Shown here piece by piece: positions 33,811 through 42,910 of a DNA stretch of 53,000 bases; positions within the stretch are counted from its first letter, which is position 1, and the number at the start of each line of letters is the position of its first letter. The DNA is from Acidobacteriota bacterium. GTDB lineage: Bacteria > Acidobacteriota > Terriglobia > Bryobacterales > UBA6623. A model generated the notes under the pieces. It was not told where the DNA came from. It saw nothing but the letters and a program-made list of their open reading frames with translations, and did no database searches. Both the position numbers and the translations under genes were made by a program. The DNA lies in the NCBI GenBank assembly GCA_027592785.1, contig JAQCLD010000018.1, positions 1-53,000 on the forward strand. Direction: 5' to 3'.

Positions 33811-35388
33811 CTAATGCGGCCCGACGCCGCCCAGCCGTTCCATTTCTTCGTCAGCGCGAGCCGCCATTTCCTCGGCTGTGTGATGGGAAATCAGCCCGTC
33901 TCGCAAAGCCCGCTGAATGGCCGTCTTCTCGGCCCCGAGCAGGCGGGCGCGCGCCAACCGTTCCTCTTCTTCCACCCAGGATTCGTCCTCGGCGTGCAAT
34001 TGCTCCACGCGCCGCTCCATCTCTTGCTGACCCTGATCTAACTCGCTGCGCAATCGATCATAGACCGGCACGGACACGACGTGCGCTTTGTGCATTCCAG
34101 CCAGTTCCGCCGACGCCGCAGCGAGCGCCATCTGACGCACGCGCGTTCGGTCGTATTCGTCCTCATCGCCCAACTTGACGCCCAGCCAGCGCATCACGGG
34201 AGTCACCGACAGTCCTTGGACAACGATCGAGAAGGCCACGACGCCAAAGGTCATCGCCAGAATCAACTCGCGGTTCGGGAAGTCAGGAGCCAAGCTTAGG
34301 GCCAAGGCCAACGAGACGCCGCCGTGGATACCGCCCCAGAACATCACATGGCGCCACTTTGTCGGGATGCTCGCCCCCATCAACCCCGCTAAAGGAGCCA
34401 GCGGATAGACGGCCAGTGCCCGGCCCACTAGAACGGCGAGAATCGCCAGCAGGATCGGCTGCCAATACTGCATCAAACTCAGCACATGCACTTCGATGCC
34501 GATCAGCAGGAAGACCAGCGAATTGATCACGAAGCCAACGTATTCCCAGAACGACCAGACCGCCACTTTGGTCCGCGAGCTCATGCCGACTTCGGCGCCG
34601 AAGTTGCCGATCATCAGCCCCGCCGCCACGACGGCGATCACGCCCGACAGATGGAAGTGCTCGGCCATCAGGAACGAACCGTAAGCCAAGATCGTCGTCA
34701 GCGTAATTTCCACTTGGGGATCGTCCACGCGCTGCGTCACGCGACTCACGACGTAGCCTAAACCCAAGCCGATCGCCGCGCCTCCGAGCGAAACCACGAA
34801 GAATCGCCCGACGCCGGCTGCAACGCTAAACTCGCCGGTCGCAACGGCCGCAACCAAGATCTGAAACAGCACCACAGCCGTGCCGTCGTTGAACAGGCTT
34901 TCGCCCTCAACCAACACGGCCAGCCGCTTGTTGACGCCCAGCTGCTTGAACAGCGCCAGCACCGATATCGGATCGGTGGCCGAAATCAATGCGCCAAATA
35001 CCAACGCAGCCATCAGCGGTATGCCCACAAACCAATGGACAAAGTAGCCGGTCACCGCGGCGGCGATCAGCAGGCCCGCGACGGCCACCAACAGAATTGG
35101 CCCGAGTTCTTTCAACAAGTGCCGAACATTGATATTGATGCCCGCCTCGAACAGCAGTCCGGGCAGGAACACCATGAAGATGATCTCGGGAGACAGCCAG
35201 CGTTCGCCCGCGCCCGATTCCCCTAACAGTTCAACTATCGGCAGATGAAATAGGTCGATCGCGACGCCCGCGAAGACCAGCGCAATCGTGTAAGGAACGC
35301 GAAAACGCCTAGCGGCCATCGCCACCAACGAGGCCGCGATCAGCAACAGTAAGAGCAGTTCAACGATTTGTGTGAGATTGCCGGGCAT
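33811..35388 (-). CDS. CPA1-family Na+/H+ antiporter (NhaP-like)
   Basis: 525 residues. About twelve membrane segments fill residues 5-410, with the CPA1 signature SATDPISVLALFKQLGVNKRLAVLVEGESLFNDGTAVVLF; the ATDP and EGESLFNDG motifs carry ion-binding carboxylates. A cytoplasmic tail of about 110 residues rich in Glu/Arg follows. It exchanges Na+ (or K+) for H+ for pH and salt homeostasis. It is the last gene of a minus-strand run (isomerase, YtxH, GNAT, PQQ protein, antiporter) and starts 30 bp after the PQQ gene. Confidence 0.95.
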   Translation of the reverse strand: MPGNLTQIVELLLLLLIAASLVAMAARRFRVPYTIALVFAGVAIDLFHLPIVELLGESGAGERWLSPEIIFMVFLPGLLFEAGININVRHLLKELGPILLVAVAGLLIAAAVTGYFVHWFVGIPLMAALVFGALISATDPISVLALFKQLGVNKRLAVLVEGESLFNDGTAVVLFQILVAAVATGEFSVAAGVGRFFVVSLGGAAIGLGLGYVVSRVTQRVDDPQVEITLTTILAYGSFLMAEHFHLSGVIAVVAAGLMIGNFGAEVGMSSRTKVAVWSFWEYVGFVINSLVFLLIGIEVHVLSLMQYWQPILLAILAVLVGRALAVYPLAPLAGLMGASIPTKWRHVMFWGGIHGGVSLALALSLAPDFPNRELILAMTFGVVAFSIVVQGLSVTPVMRWLGVKLGDEDEYDRTRVRQMALAAASAELAGMHKAHVVSVPVYDRLRSELDQGQQEMERRVEQLHAEDESWVEEEERLARARLLGAEKTAIQRALRDGLISHHTAEEMAARADEEMERLGGVGPH

Positions 35389-35418
35389 CAGAGCGAGAGA
35401 GTCGAAGGGACTACCAGC

Positions 35419-36648
35419 TTAGCTTTGTTGGACCCGTATGTCGTAACAGTTCAAGCGATCCTGATCGCGAATGTAGAGACGTCCATCGGCGATCACCGGC
35501 AATGTCCAAGTCGGCAGGTCAGCGTTGCTGAACTTAAATCGCGAGATCTCGCGATAGCCAGTGGGCGTCGCCTCAGCCAGCCCAGCGATTCCGTCCTCGC
35601 CTTGCAGGTAGAGCAAGCCTTCGGCGGTGATCACTTGGCCCTTGCCAACACTGCGGTCGCGCCATAGAACTTCGCCCGTTGTGAAATCCATGCAGGTCAA
35701 TATACGGCTGGAGTAGCCGTATAGCTTGCCGTCCAGCAAGACGGACGTTGAGTAATGGTTGCGCATCTCGCGGCTGAAGTAGACTTCTTCCGCCTGCACT
35801 CCGCCCGTGCCGTTCGGCGAAATCTGCAGCAAAGCACAGCCCGTCCCGTAGTCGCTCGACAGGAACACTTTGTCGCCGCTGACGATCGGCGTAGCTACAT
35901 TGGCCGTTCCGTTGGCGACCTTCGCGTAACGCCACAGCAGCTTGCCGTCCGCCGCCCTTACGCCGACACCGCCCGATGCGGTCAGCAACACGTACTGATG
36001 CACGCCCGCCATCACGGCCGAGACCGCCGACGAGTAACCGGCACGCTGGCTCTCGGACTTCCAAACGACGCCGCCGTCCAGCTTGTTCAGCGCGACGACT
36101 CCTGCGTCTCTGCCCCCTGGCGTGGCGATGACGCGGGCGCCGTCGATCAGCGGCGACTCGCTAATTCCCCAGCTGATGTTGCGAGCGCCGAACTGGCCGA
36201 GCAGGTCGATCTGCCAGTTCGTTTTGCCCGTCTCGGCCGCGGCGCAGATCAGATTGCCGCTGCCCGATATTGCATAGAGGCTATCCCCGTCGATTGTCGG
36301 AGTACCCCGCGGGCCGTCGCCCCGGCCATCGAGATATCGCTTGCCGTTCTCGGTCTCCCAGAGTTTCGCGCCGCTCGACGTGTCGAACGCCATCAGAAAC
36401 TGGCGGCCATCGCGCTGCCCTTGGGTGTAGAGTTTGCCGCCTTCGACGGAGAACGAAGAATAACCCGCGCCCAAACCGTCCGCCGCCCAGACGAGTTCCG
36501 GCCCGTTCGCCGGCCAACGCTTCAACAGGCCAGTCTCGGCCGACTTCCCATCCCGCGCAGGTCCGCGCCATTGCGACCACGACGCAGCGTCCGCAGCGGC
36601 GGAGAACAAGACGAGCGGAAGCGGCTTGAGAAAGGCGCGGCGATCCAT
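35419..36648 (-). CDS. Exported PQQ-like beta-propeller protein
   Basis: 409 residues. The start ATG 36648 gives MDRRAFLKPLPLVLFSAAADAA, a Tat-like signal with RRAFLK; the longer frame to 36738 overlaps the GNAT gene. The mature part is a WD/PQQ-type propeller: SQWRGPARDGKSAETGLLKRWPANGPELVW at the front, then repeated blades with 'G.LLW' or 'G.VLWR' strands (ASGGVGVRAADGKLLWRYAK, DFTTGEVLWRDRS). This is the common 'outer membrane protein assembly/PQQ-binding-like' family. No catalytic residues of quinoprotein dehydrogenases are evident, so it is probably a binding scaffold. Confidence 0.92.
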   Translation of the reverse strand: MDRRAFLKPLPLVLFSAAADAASWSQWRGPARDGKSAETGLLKRWPANGPELVWAADGLGAGYSSFSVEGGKLYTQGQRDGRQFLMAFDTSSGAKLWETENGKRYLDGRGDGPRGTPTIDGDSLYAISGSGNLICAAAETGKTNWQIDLLGQFGARNISWGISESPLIDGARVIATPGGRDAGVVALNKLDGGVVWKSESQRAGYSSAVSAVMAGVHQYVLLTASGGVGVRAADGKLLWRYAKVANGTANVATPIVSGDKVFLSSDYGTGCALLQISPNGTGGVQAEEVYFSREMRNHYSTSVLLDGKLYGYSSRILTCMDFTTGEVLWRDRSVGKGQVITAEGLLYLQGEDGIAGLAEATPTGYREISRFKFSNADLPTWTLPVIADGRLYIRDQDRLNCYDIRVQQS

Positions 36649-36685
36649 CAGCGTCAGTATAGCCAGAGCCTCTCGTCTAGCAATT

Positions 36686-37459
36686 CTACTCGCGGATGGC
36701 TTCGCCTTCGACGTACTCGCTATGGACGTCAAAGCCAAGCGAACGATACAAGGCGATCGCGCCGGTATTCTCGACGGCCACGTTTAAGCAGATGACGCCG
36801 ATGCCGCAGCCTACCAACTCGTTCAGAACGCCTGTCGTCGCCTGTCGCGCGTAACCGCACCGGCGCAGATCGCGGCGCGTGTAGATATTGCCGACGCCTG
36901 CGACATCTTCTTCTGGAGCGCAAACGTGCGTACCCGCGGCGGCAGCCAGACCATCGTGTGTCTGAACCGCGTAGTAGACGCCCGTATTCAGCATCGAGTC
37001 GAGGAAAAACTCCGGGGATTCTCCGCGGGGCTCGCCGTCCGCATAAAGCGCTTTCAGTTGCGCCAGGTCCGTGGGCGCCAGTCGAATAGCCGCGGACGAT
37101 AGGGGTTCGAAGCGCTGAACGTCGAGGCGCATCCGCAGCATGCGCTTGGGCTTCGCGATATGGAAGCCGGCCTGGCGCAGCAACTCAAGGGTCGGCTGGC
37201 GGATGGAGAGGTAGAAGTTTCGCTCGTCCTTCAGTTCGGCGATCGTTTCACGCACCGCGTCGAAGTCGCCTGAGTCCAAAAAGATCGAGAAGCCGAAGCC
37301 GCGGTAGAGCAACACGGCGCAGCGCCCGGCGTTGTCGGGCGCATACCACTCCGCGTGGGCGCTGTGTTCGGGCGAGAGGTCGGCTAGAGCGTAGAGCGAC
37401 CAGGCCGGGTCCCGCTGCAAAACAGGCCGCACCAGCGCGGGGTCGTGGATCCGCGGCAC
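36686..37459 (-). CDS. GNAT family N-acetyltransferase
   Basis: 257 residues. The C-terminal half is a GNAT fold: VGNIYTRRDLRRCGYARQATTGVLNELVG contains a variant of the acetyl-CoA loop R-x-x-G-x-A, followed by ICLNVAVENTGAIALYRSLGFDVHSEY, the classic end. The N-terminal half is a degenerate GNAT-like domain, as in two-domain forms. The start is GTG 37459, one base after the YtxH gene stop; the longer frame to 37519 lies within that gene. The acceptor substrate is unknown. Confidence 0.9.
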   Translation of the reverse strand: MPRIHDPALVRPVLQRDPAWSLYALADLSPEHSAHAEWYAPDNAGRCAVLLYRGFGFSIFLDSGDFDAVRETIAELKDERNFYLSIRQPTLELLRQAGFHIAKPKRMLRMRLDVQRFEPLSSAAIRLAPTDLAQLKALYADGEPRGESPEFFLDSMLNTGVYYAVQTHDGLAAAAGTHVCAPEEDVAGVGNIYTRRDLRRCGYARQATTGVLNELVGCGIGVICLNVAVENTGAIALYRSLGFDVHSEYVEGEAIRE

Positions 37460-37460
37460 G

Positions 37461-37694
37461 TTACAGCGGTCGCCGCAGCTGCCGCGCCCGCTGGGCGACC
37501 TCGAAAGCATCCGTCGCAACGCTGCGTGCTTCGCGGCTGCGTTCCATTGCGGCCTTGCTCAAGCGCAGACCCTCGCCCGCTTCCCCGGCCAGCAGACCTC
37601 GCAGCTCGCGGCCTTCCATCGGCGCAATTGCAAGCCCCACGGCAGCGCCAACAGCAACGCCCATCAACAGAAATGCGAATTCCGAATCACGCAT
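37461..37694 (-). CDS. YtxH-like small membrane protein
   Basis: 77 residues. The N-terminal glycine-zipper membrane helix (FLLMGVAVGAAVGLAIAPMEGRELR) followed by an amphipathic, charged helix matches the YtxH/DUF883-type pattern of small stress-related proteins. The start is ATG 37694, 14 bp after the isomerase stop. It runs directly into the GNAT gene. Confidence 0.75.
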   Translation of the reverse strand: MRDSEFAFLLMGVAVGAAVGLAIAPMEGRELRGLLAGEAGEGLRLSKAAMERSREARSVATDAFEVAQRARQLRRPL

Positions 37695-37708
37695 GGCTAA
37701 TCACCCCG

Positions 37709-38701
37709 CTATTCGTTGAATGCCGCATCAAATGCGCGACCCGACGGCCTGAAGTCCACCTTCTTCACAAAAGCGCAAGCTTCCCGCGCTCCCGCTTCGC
37801 GATCCATGCCGCTGTCTTCCCACTCAATCGAAAGCGGGCCATCGTAGTTCAAGTGGTTCAAGGCGCGAATGATCTCTTCAAAATCCACGCCGCCATGCCC
37901 TAACGAGCGGAAGTCCCATCCGCGCCGGGGATCGCCGAAATTCAAGTGCGAACCGAGAATTCCGCTCTTGCCATCCAACTGCCGTGCCGCGTCCTTCATA
38001 TGGACGTGATAGATCCGATCGGGAAACTCCCGCAGAAACGCAACCGGGTCCACGAACTGCCAGTGCAAATGGCTGGGATCGAAGTTGAAGCCGAACGCGG
38101 GGCGATGATCGATCGCCGCCAGCGCCTTCTTCGCCGTGTAGATATCAAAGGCAATTTCCGTAGGATGGACCTCTAGCCCAAAGCGCACGCCGCACTCGTC
38201 GTAGACGTCCAGAATCGGATTCCACATCTCCGCGAAATAAGCGAAGCCTTCGTCAATCTGCGCATCGCTCACCGGCGGAAAGCTGTAAAGCATGTGCCAG
38301 ATCGAGGATCCGGTGAAACCGTTGGCCACCTTCAGCCCGAGATTCTTCGCCGCCCGCGCCATGTTCTTCATCGCCTCGACGGCCCACTCGCGCTTCTTCT
38401 CCGCATCGCCCGCGCAATCGGCCGGCGCGAAGCCGTCGGATCGCGAGTCGTTATTCGGGTCGCAGACGAGCTGGCCCGCGAGGTGATTCGAAATCGCATA
38501 GAGTTCCAGATTGTGCTTCTGGAGAATCCCCCTCTGGCGGGCGCAGTAGTCGAGGTCATCGGCCGCGCGGGCCACATCCATGTGGTCGCCCCAGCAGGCA
38601 AGCTCCAATCCGTCAAAACCCCATTCGGCGGCTTTTTCCGCCAATGTCTCCAAGGGCAAATCCGCCCACTGTCCGGTGAAAAGCGTTACGGGTCGACTCA
38701 T
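37709..38701 (-). CDS. Sugar phosphate isomerase/epimerase (xylose isomerase-like TIM barrel)
   Basis: 330 residues. The AP-endonuclease-2 type TIM barrel is shown by [19 protein letters not shown] near the N-terminus, the metal-site strands [15 protein letters not shown] (Glu) and [13 protein letters not shown] (Asp, His), YHVHMKDA (His, Asp) and [10 protein letters not shown] (Glu) near the end. It probably isomerises or epimerises a sugar or inositol derivative with a divalent metal; the substrate is not identifiable. The start is ATG 38701 with AGGA 6 nt upstream; the frame to 38800 has no better site. It is divergent from the HD-GYP gene. Confidence 0.92.
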   Translation of the reverse strand: MSRPVTLFTGQWADLPLETLAEKAAEWGFDGLELACWGDHMDVARAADDLDYCARQRGILQKHNLELYAISNHLAGQLVCDPNNDSRSDGFAPADCAGDAEKKREWAVEAMKNMARAAKNLGLKVANGFTGSSIWHMLYSFPPVSDAQIDEGFAYFAEMWNPILDVYDECGVRFGLEVHPTEIAFDIYTAKKALAAIDHRPAFGFNFDPSHLHWQFVDPVAFLREFPDRIYHVHMKDAARQLDGKSGILGSHLNFGDPRRGWDFRSLGHGGVDFEEIIRALNHLNYDGPLSIEWEDSGMDREAGAREACAFVKKVDFRPSGRAFDAAFNE

Positions 38702-38848
38702 CGCGGGTCCTGCCTCCTGCGTCGCGGCTATTTTCCTGTCCGCAGACGCCCAAATGAGAGTAGCAAATCTCCCGCCCGGCCTCATATGTTCGCCGCGCAA
38801 CTAAGGGGTTCATCCGATGCCCTATTTAAACCGAAGTACCGGCCTATC

Positions 38849-38878
38849 TTGACGCGGCTTTACCTTAAGCAGAACAAT
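38849..38878 (+). promoter_or_regulatory. Candidate sigma-70 promoter of the HD-GYP/GGDEF gene
   Basis: TTGACG at 38849-38854 and AACAAT at 38873-38878, 18 bp apart, in the 240-bp gap between divergent genes and about 60 bp before ATG 38941. The -35 matches 5 of 6 and the -10 matches 4 of 6. Confidence 0.3.
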
Positions 38879-38940
38879 GACTTACAGGGTGTTTGTTCTG
38901 TCGTCTTCTGCCCTCCCGAGACGGCCAAAACCAGCAGCCG

Positions 38941-41424
38941 ATGTCCGCGTTGTCTACAGAGAATACTGACCCTGGCTCGTCCGCCGGTCTGTTCACCGCG
39001 CTTGTCGCCGCGGCGGCGGCTTATGCCGTCTACGCCATGCTGCCCACCGCCGGGGCGCCCAACTGGTCAGCGGTCACGGTTCTGTTGCTCGTCGCCTGCA
39101 TGGCGACCCGGCTACGCCTAGAGATGCCGGCGGTTGAGGGGATCTTCTCGCTGGCATTCGTCTTCAGCTTCTCAGCCATCGCGACGCTGCCGGCGCTGTG
39201 GGCCTTCGCCGTGATCGGCTCGGTGGAAGTCTTTGAATATCTGCTGGCCGACGACCGCGGCAAAACATCCTTCGGCCAGCTGCTGCTTGGAGTTCTGTTC
39301 CGCGTCTCGGTCGCCGCTCTGTGCGTGCCAGTCGCCGCAGCCATCCTCAATGGTTTAGGTTCGGGCGACGCACTCTCCTGGAAACTCTCCCTTGGCCTTG
39401 CCGCCGTCGCCTACTTCCTCGTCCAGACCACGCTACGGTCGATCCAGATCGCCATCCAGCAATCCCGCAGCCCGTGGGATGTTTGGCGCAATCGTTTCTT
39501 TTGGACCAGTCCGATCTATCTGTTGGCCCCCTTCGGCGTCGTCGTGGTGGGACTACTTCTCGAACCGCGCAGCTTTTGGGATAGCCTGCTGGCCATCGCC
39601 GTCATCGGCGGGGCCTACTTCTACCTGCGCAGCTACTTCCCGCAACTGCACGACCGCGAAGACCGCGCCCAGAGTCTTGCCGATATTCGTCAGCGCGCCT
39701 TAGAAACCCTGGCCGTCGCTATCGAAGCCAAAGACGGCAGCACGGCCGGTCACCTGCGTCGTGTGAAATTGCTCGCCACCCAACTCGGGCGCAAGAAGGG
39801 CTGCAATCCCGAAGAGATCCGCACCCTGCAACTCGCCGCCGTGCTGCACGACGTCGGCAAGGTTGGCGTGCCCGATTACATCCTGCAGAAACCCAGCCGC
39901 CTCGACGAACGCGAATTTCAAACCATCGCCACGCATGCGGCCATCGGCGCAGGCATCGTCTCCGCCATGGATTTCCCCGAGCCCGTCGACGAAGTCGTCC
40001 TCTGCCACCACGAGCACTGGGACGGCTCGGGCTACCCACGCGGCCTAACCGGCGAGAATATTCCGCCGCTGGCGCGCATCCTGACCGTCGTCGATTGTTT
40101 CGACGCACTCATTAGCGACCGCCCCTACCGCAAAGCCATGTCGATGGAGAAAGCCATCGAACTCATGCAGCGCCAGCGCGGCACGATATTCGATCCGCAC
40201 ATCCTCGACCTCTTCCTTGATGAGTTGCCCTCGCACATGGACCAGCTCGTTGTGGAACTGGCCGCCGACCGCGAGGCCTCCAAGGCTGCCGCCGCCAGCG
40301 CACCCAAGATTAAGCAGACCTGGATTCACGACGAAGTTGACATCATCGCCTCCTCGCGCATCAAGACGTTGCAGAAGCTCAGCCGTCGGCCCGACCACTT
40401 GGCTGCCTTCTACGAAGTGCTCAGCGTCCTCGGCGCCGATCTGCATTTCGAGAGGACCTTCCAAGAAGCGTTGCGCATCATCGCCCAAGAATGCGGCGCA
40501 CGCACGGCTGCTTTATTCGTCCACAGTCCCAAGAAAGGCAAGTTCGTGCTGCAAGCTTCGTCGGGACTGCCCGCCCACTGCACAGGCCGCCTCTGGTTAT
40601 CGGCATCGAGCGGAGTCGTTGGAGATGCTGTCGAGACCAAGGCGCCGGCGATGGGCGACAGTCCGCCTGTCGGCGACGGCGAGGAGCCCCGCTACTTTGA
40701 GTTCGCCCGCTGCACGCTGGCGGTGCCGCTCATCATCCAAGAGCGCATCGTCGGCCTGATTCTGGTGTGTGCCGAACGGCCCGAAGCCTTCGACCCCGAT
40801 CAGACGCTCTTCCTGTCGTTGCTGGCCGAGAAGATGTCGTCAACGCTGGTCGCCTCACAACAGCTACGCAAGATTCACATCGACGCCAACACCGACACGG
40901 TCACTTCCCTGCCCAACGCCCGGGCGTCGTTCCTGAGCCTAGAACAAGAACTCAACCGCGCCCGGCGCCAAGAGCAAACCATCGGCGTATTGTTTATGGA
41001 TCTCGACGGTCTCAAGCCCGTCAACGACTCCTACGGCCACGCCGCGGGCGACCGGCTGTTAGCGGCCACGGCCGCCCGCTTGCGGCAGTCCTTGCGTAGC
41101 TACGACTTCGTCGGCCGCATCGGCGGAGACGAGTTCCTGGCCATCCTGCCAGGCATCAAAACCGACGACATGGAGAAGTCCGTCGAGCACATGAAGAAGA
41201 TGGTCTCCGAGTCCACGGTTGAGCTTGGCGTGGGGATTCAGGTGCGTCCGATGATTAGCGTCGGCGCTGCACTGTTCCCCGAAGACGCCTCCGACCCCGA
41301 CGAGCTGATCTACCTGAGCGATCAGCGCATGTATGACGACAAAGAACGCTCACGCCGCAAACCCGTCGACCCCAGCCTGACCGCCACCCCGCTCAAAGCC
41401 AAAGCCACCACCGCCGGCGACTAA
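38941..41424 (+). CDS. Membrane HD-GYP / GAF / GGDEF cyclic-di-GMP protein
   Basis: 827 residues. Order: about seven N-terminal membrane segments (15-230, MASE-like sensor); HD-GYP phosphodiesterase with HDVGK (HD at 303-304) and HHEHWDGSGYP at 356-366, all metal-binding residues kept; a GAF-like domain (about 480-640); and a C-terminal GGDEF diguanylate cyclase with intact GGDEF at 728-732 and an RxxD inhibitory site at 719-722, five residues before it. It can therefore in principle both make and break c-di-GMP, with synthesis under product inhibition. The start ATG 38941 is preferred to the upstream GTG/TTG starts because it begins just before the first membrane segments. It stands alone, with no pilus or receptor genes beside it. 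Confidence 0.95.
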   Translation: MSALSTENTDPGSSAGLFTALVAAAAAYAVYAMLPTAGAPNWSAVTVLLLVACMATRLRLEMPAVEGIFSLAFVFSFSAIATLPALWAFAVIGSVEVFEYLLADDRGKTSFGQLLLGVLFRVSVAALCVPVAAAILNGLGSGDALSWKLSLGLAAVAYFLVQTTLRSIQIAIQQSRSPWDVWRNRFFWTSPIYLLAPFGVVVVGLLLEPRSFWDSLLAIAVIGGAYFYLRSYFPQLHDREDRAQSLADIRQRALETLAVAIEAKDGSTAGHLRRVKLLATQLGRKKGCNPEEIRTLQLAAVLHDVGKVGVPDYILQKPSRLDEREFQTIATHAAIGAGIVSAMDFPEPVDEVVLCHHEHWDGSGYPRGLTGENIPPLARILTVVDCFDALISDRPYRKAMSMEKAIELMQRQRGTIFDPHILDLFLDELPSHMDQLVVELAADREASKAAAASAPKIKQTWIHDEVDIIASSRIKTLQKLSRRPDHLAAFYEVLSVLGADLHFERTFQEALRIIAQECGARTAALFVHSPKKGKFVLQASSGLPAHCTGRLWLSASSGVVGDAVETKAPAMGDSPPVGDGEEPRYFEFARCTLAVPLIIQERIVGLILVCAERPEAFDPDQTLFLSLLAEKMSSTLVASQQLRKIHIDANTDTVTSLPNARASFLSLEQELNRARRQEQTIGVLFMDLDGLKPVNDSYGHAAGDRLLAATAARLRQSLRSYDFVGRIGGDEFLAILPGIKTDDMEKSVEHMKKMVSESTVELGVGIQVRPMISVGAALFPEDASDPDELIYLSDQRMYDDKERSRRKPVDPSLTATPLKAKATTAGD

Positions 41425-41488
41425 TTGACGCCGACTCTCCTTTCCTCACTACCTCCCACCCAACAACTTGCCGCTCAAACCGACCGAT

Positions 41489-41511
41489 ACAGAGCCGCGA
41501 CCGTAAGGGAG
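41489..41511 (+). repeat. REP element 1
   Basis: Near-identical copy of the REP core at 42796-42818, with one change (GTAAGGG for GTGAGGG). It lies in the otherwise empty 221 bp after the HD-GYP gene. Confidence 0.75.
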
Positions 41512-41645
41512 TCGGTCCCGGTACCCATCACCAGCCGCTTCGCCCGCGACGAAAATATGCTCGCCCCTCATCCAGTATCCGATGTTCCTAGCGAGTTGAG
41601 CGATTAAGACCACGTTTGGCAAGGCAAAGGCGGAGGGTTAATTCT

Positions 41646-42101
41646 GTGAAGACTCTGTGCGTTTTCTGTTTCCTTTCTCTCGTGTCGCCGCTAGCGCTGT
41701 TCGCGCAGGCCGCTGCTTGGGTGCCTGTCCAGGGCCTGAGCCCAGGTGACCGGATCGAAGTTAAGCTTTTCTCTCGCGGCGGTCGCATGCGCGGCACCGT
41801 CGAGCAGGTGACCGAAGACGCGCTCGTCGTACGGCACAAGCGAGGCGTCGCAACCTTCGACCGCACCGACGTGCGGCGGGTTCGCATCGATTCGGGGCAG
41901 AAAAGCAAGTTCGCCCAAATCTTCGCGCCCACCCTGACGGGGGCATTCGCCATGAACACCGAAACTCCAAGGTGAAATCGGGGAGCCGACGTCGCCTACA
42001 TGGTCGGCTCGGGCTAACTATTGGGTTGGGGTCTCGACGGAATGATCGACGATTACCGACGTAAGACCGTCTACGAAGGCCAACCGCCTCCAAAGAAGTG
42101 A
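41646..42101 (+). pseudogene. Small exported protein gene with two in-frame stops (TGA 41973, TAA 42015)
   Basis: GTG 41646 has GGAGGG 8 nt upstream and begins a signal peptide (VKTLCVFCFLSLVSPLALFAQ). The frame then reads a beta-rich domain (GDRIEVKLFSRGGRMRGTVEQVTEDALVV...KRGVATFDRTDVRRVRI). It meets TGA at 41973-41975 and TAA at 42015-42017, yet the same frame continues with coding character: GADVAYMVGSG, stop, LLGWGLDGMIDDYRRKTVY and GQPPPKK to TGA at 42099. The Gly-rich membrane-like segment plus DYRRKTVYE tail looks like the natural C-terminus. Two nonsense changes and no frameshift. The N-terminal 109 residues may still be made. Confidence 0.7.
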
Positions 42102-42226
42102 GCAAATCCAAGAGAACTTTCCTGACCGTCCCGCTCGATCAAAGTGGGGCCGAAGTGGACTGCTTCCGCGGGAACTATCGCTCGGAAGGCACCGGGTAAT
42201 TTCTTGCTCGCTCAACGGCGGTTCGG

Positions 42227-42248
42227 TCCCTGACTGTCGCGGCAGCGT
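42227..42248 (-). repeat. Degenerate REP element
   Basis: TCCCTGACTGTCGCGGCAGCGT resembles the reverse-oriented REP at 42916-42937 (about 17 of 22 identical). It sits just past the 3' end of the RAYT gene. Confidence 0.5.
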
Positions 42249-42267
42249 TTTTCGGGACGGACTTCTT

Positions 42268-42777
42268 CTAGGGATTGGGGTAGCGGGCCATGGATGTACC
42301 TTGGCCGTGGACGACATAGTCGACGGCGCTTTGAAGCTGGCGTGGGTCCCAAATGTATCCGGTGCTGCCGTGACGGCTCCAGCATTTGGTTCGGCCAAGC
42401 GCGCGGCTAGCATAGGCCTTGAGTTTCGTCATCACCGCCTCGGGTTTGGCGGTTGAACAAACAACGACGTGAACGTGAGTGCTTAGGACGTGGGCGGCGT
42501 GGAGCGTCCAAGACTGGTGTTCACAGACGGAGCGGATGGATTCGAGGACGGTGCGACGACTGCTCGCAGAGAGCGTCACGGCAGCCTTCCGCATGCGATC
42601 GCGCTCAACGCGCTTTCGGGACGCGTCGGCGTCGAGGTAGGGCGTTCGCCAGCCATTGTGCCCTGGGTCAACCGAACCGCACCCGTCGCCATGGAGTCGT
42701 TCGCTGTAGCAGGCGAAAGTTAAAAAGTAGGCCCACGGTTCCGCAGCGGGACGCGCCAGCCCTTCGCCAGAGTTCAA
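42268..42777 (-). CDS. REP-associated tyrosine transposase (RAYT, Y1/HUH family)
   Basis: 169 residues. The HUH motif is HVHVVV in AHVLSTHVHVVVCS at about residues 95-108, and the catalytic Tyr is in AVDYVVHGQG near the C-terminus. These single-strand nucleases recognise REP hairpins and are thought to spread them. REP-like sequences lie on both sides: reverse at 42227, direct at 42796, reverse at 42911 and direct at 41489. The start is a TTG at 42777 without a ribosome site; later starts would cut the first strand (WAYFLTFACY). It appears intact, so it may be active. Confidence 0.85.
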   Translation of the reverse strand: MNSGEGLARPAAEPWAYFLTFACYSERLHGDGCGSVDPGHNGWRTPYLDADASRKRVERDRMRKAAVTLSASSRRTVLESIRSVCEHQSWTLHAAHVLSTHVHVVVCSTAKPEAVMTKLKAYASRALGRTKCWSRHGSTGYIWDPRQLQSAVDYVVHGQGTSMARYPNP

Positions 42778-42795
42778 TCCGCTTAGCGTAACGCG

Positions 42796-42822
42796 ACAGA
42801 GCCGCGACCGTGAGGGAGCGAT
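42796..42822 (+). repeat. REP element 2 (left arm of a BIME-like pair)
   Basis: 27 bp (ACAGAGCCGCGACCGTGAGG then GAGCGAT) that is the exact reverse complement of 42911-42937. It begins 18 bp upstream of the RAYT start. Confidence 0.9.
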
Positions 42823-42910
42823 CCAACAGTGGAGCTCCTGAGGAACTCGGAAGAATAGAAGCGCAATCTGGCTCGGGACGCCATCAATTCAATGCCTCGC
42901 CCGGCACCGC

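Noticed and set aside
35755-36795. 346-residue plus-strand frame opposite the PQQ-propeller gene
   Set aside because: No family features; the minus strand encodes a clear propeller with a signal peptide.
41425-41607. 60-residue ORF after the HD-GYP gene
   Set aside because: It contains a REP element and has no ribosome site or homology-like features.
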